The notes below the pieces were generated by a model that was given only the letters and a program-made list of their open reading frames with translations, was not told the DNA's origin and searched no databases. This document shows positions 62,933-64,000 of a DNA stretch of 64,000 bases, piece after piece. Position numbers and translations under genes: made by a program. The DNA is from Lysobacteraceae bacterium (GTDB lineage Bacteria; Bdellovibrionota; UBA1018; JAGTJX01): positions 524,358 to 588,357 of the forward strand of contig JAGTJX010000001.1 in NCBI GenBank assembly GCA_023657465.1, written 5' to 3'. Numbering within the stretch: the first letter of the stretch is position 1; every line of letters starts with the position of its first letter.

Positions 62933-64000
62933 CTATTGCTGCCTAGCGATCATTTCATCGACAAAAATACGGTAAAACACGATCTCAGATAGGCCTATAA
63001 TCGCAATAATAGGAATTAAATAAGGTGAGTGAGCTTTCTCAAGAGTGTGGAAGATAAGGTCTGTAGTGAGAAACGTAGGATAGAGAGGAGCTCCGATTGC
63101 AAACAGTCCAAAAAACATTACTATTTCAGGCTTTAGCTTCTTTAAAAAAAAAATGCTCATTAGCGCTAAAGAACATAGTCCTTGATGTAAATAGCTCATG
63201 CTACCTGTAAGAATAATTCCACCATTTAACTGAGCCATAACAAGAACGACGATTCTAAAAACAGTTCTATCTTGAGCAAGTGCTGAAAAAAGCAGATAAA
63301 CCCAAATACAGAGTTGGACTTCGATTTGAGAAAAAAAGCTCAGTCCCAATAATGCAAAGGCTTCAATACCTCCAGTTTTACTTTGAATTTTTCTTATAAG
63401 ATCAATTACAAAATAAAAAGGTTTAATGATCAAAAACTGAATCATCTCTCCTAAGTAAAACTCTCTTTGTGCAGCAACGTAAAGTCTCAGTCTTAAAGCC
63501 TCTGGAAGGACTTTTTCGTAGAAGGCTTGATTGCCCTTAAACTCTTCTCCTGGTGCTAACCAGCGAGCAGATCTGAAGTCATCGATAATTGCTCCAGCTC
63601 TTAAGAACTGAACCGTACGAAGTGAAGCATTGGCAAGTAGATGAATCCAAGCAAGATTCGTGAAACCTAATCCAATTTCTGTCCAGATGATTCCCACTTG
63701 AGCAAGAGTTGAATAAGCGAGAACACCTTTTGCGCTGGCTTGAACTCTCCCCACCCAGGTTGCATACACTAGGGTGATTAATCCAACTGCAATCATGATC
63801 TGAAAGTTGACGGGGTTCGACTCAAAAAGAGAAAGATACTTCAGTATAATAAATGGACCCGTATGAATGGAAAGTGCTCCATAAAAAATTGCACTAGAAG
63901 GCGTGGGTCCTTCCATGGCTCGTGGTAACCAGCGAGTGAAGGGGACTTGAGCGGATTTACCAAAGGCTGCAAATAGTAAGCAGAGTGAGGCGAGTTGTGG
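62933..64000 (-). CDS. NuoL/MrpA-type proton-translocating subunit (5' end beyond window)
   Basis: The frame stays open to base 64000, giving 355 residues without the N-terminus. It opens with LLFAAFGKSAQVPFTRWLPR followed by AMEGPTPSSAIFYGALSIHT, the hallmark of the antiporter-like complex I subunits (proton-conducting transporter family), with the channel lysine in GKSAQ. Eight or so membrane segments follow, and the C-terminal part diverges from standard NuoL. No other nuo or mrp gene is visible, so it could be complex I NuoL, an Mrp subunit, or DabB of a DAB inorganic-carbon transporter. The gene to the left is unrelated. Confidence 0.82.
   Translation of the reverse strand, partial: PQLASLCLLFAAFGKSAQVPFTRWLPRAMEGPTPSSAIFYGALSIHTGPFIILKYLSLFESNPVNFQIMIAVGLITLVYATWVGRVQASAKGVLAYSTLAQVGIIWTEIGLGFTNLAWIHLLANASLRTVQFLRAGAIIDDFRSARWLAPGEEFKGNQAFYEKVLPEALRLRLYVAAQREFYLGEMIQFLIIKPFYFVIDLIRKIQSKTGGIEAFALLGLSFFSQIEVQLCIWVYLLFSALAQDRTVFRIVVLVMAQLNGGIILTGSMSYLHQGLCSLALMSIFFLKKLKPEIVMFFGLFAIGAPLYPTFLTTDLIFHTLEKAHSPYLIPIIAIIGLSEIVFYRIFVDEMIARQQ

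Overview
The window reads as chromosome of a Gram-negative, flagellated delta-type bacterium, most likely a Bdellovibrionota member (Bdellovibrio-like). This is inference from gene content: short flagellins of about 276 residues beside fliD/fliS, a gliding-type MglA GTPase, DksA-family paralogs, a PASTA-tailed FtsI, and outer-membrane and LPS-export genes. No 16S or other taxonomic marker is present. I recognised no tRNA, rRNA, CRISPR array, insertion sequence or prophage.

Left part (1-21.7 kb): a minus-strand group (DUF885 peptidase cut by the window edge, rlmE, mreB, AMP nucleosidase) lies back to back with a long plus-strand division and cell-wall (dcw) cluster: rsmH-ftsL-ftsI-murE-mraY-murD-ftsW-murG-murC-murB, then ftsQ-ftsA-ftsZ, closed by a strong bidirectional terminator. 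Most junctions are ATGA-type overlaps. The cluster has no mraZ or ddl. It is interrupted between murB and ftsQ by an antisense pair of M16 peptidases, one with and one without the zinc motif.

Middle part (21.9-45.3 kb): a dksA-like gene, a HEIGH-motif membrane or secreted protein, a four-gene operon dnaX-recR-mglA-dksA joined by 4-bp overlaps, ppdK overlapping glyS, and a mixed housekeeping set (DUF962 membrane protein, cyclic-nucleotide-binding protein, fatty acid hydroxylase, exported J-domain protein, trmL, asnS, pepA, initiating sugar transferase, lptF/G). An AT-rich gap with DnaA-box-like sites separates lptF/G from a rodZ-like gene. A TPR lipoprotein, another lipoprotein, meaB and a nucleotidyltransferase/RHH pair follow; the pair has a perfect 20-bp palindrome at its start.

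Flagellar part (45.3-56.5 kb): two flagellin genes, each with a sigma-28-type promoter, a terminator, and then fliD-fliS-(fliT-like)-TPR-(46-aa gene)-glycosyltransferase-like gene as one apparent operon. Between flagellin 2 and fliD lie about 3 kb (48.39-51.28 kb) in which every larger gene is broken by frameshifts while its protein motifs survive in different frames. This is either recent decay or local assembly error. Two divergent sigma-54-like promoters stand at its left edge.

Right part (56.5-64 kb): a structured leader with a 45-aa hydrophobic peptide, then four minus-strand genes for secreted proteins that share two kinds of duplicated upstream element in alternating order. After these come an FAD/GCV_T fusion oxidoreductase (dimethylglycine/sarcosine dehydrogenase type), a coiled-coil protein, and a NuoL-type proton-pumping subunit cut by the right edge.
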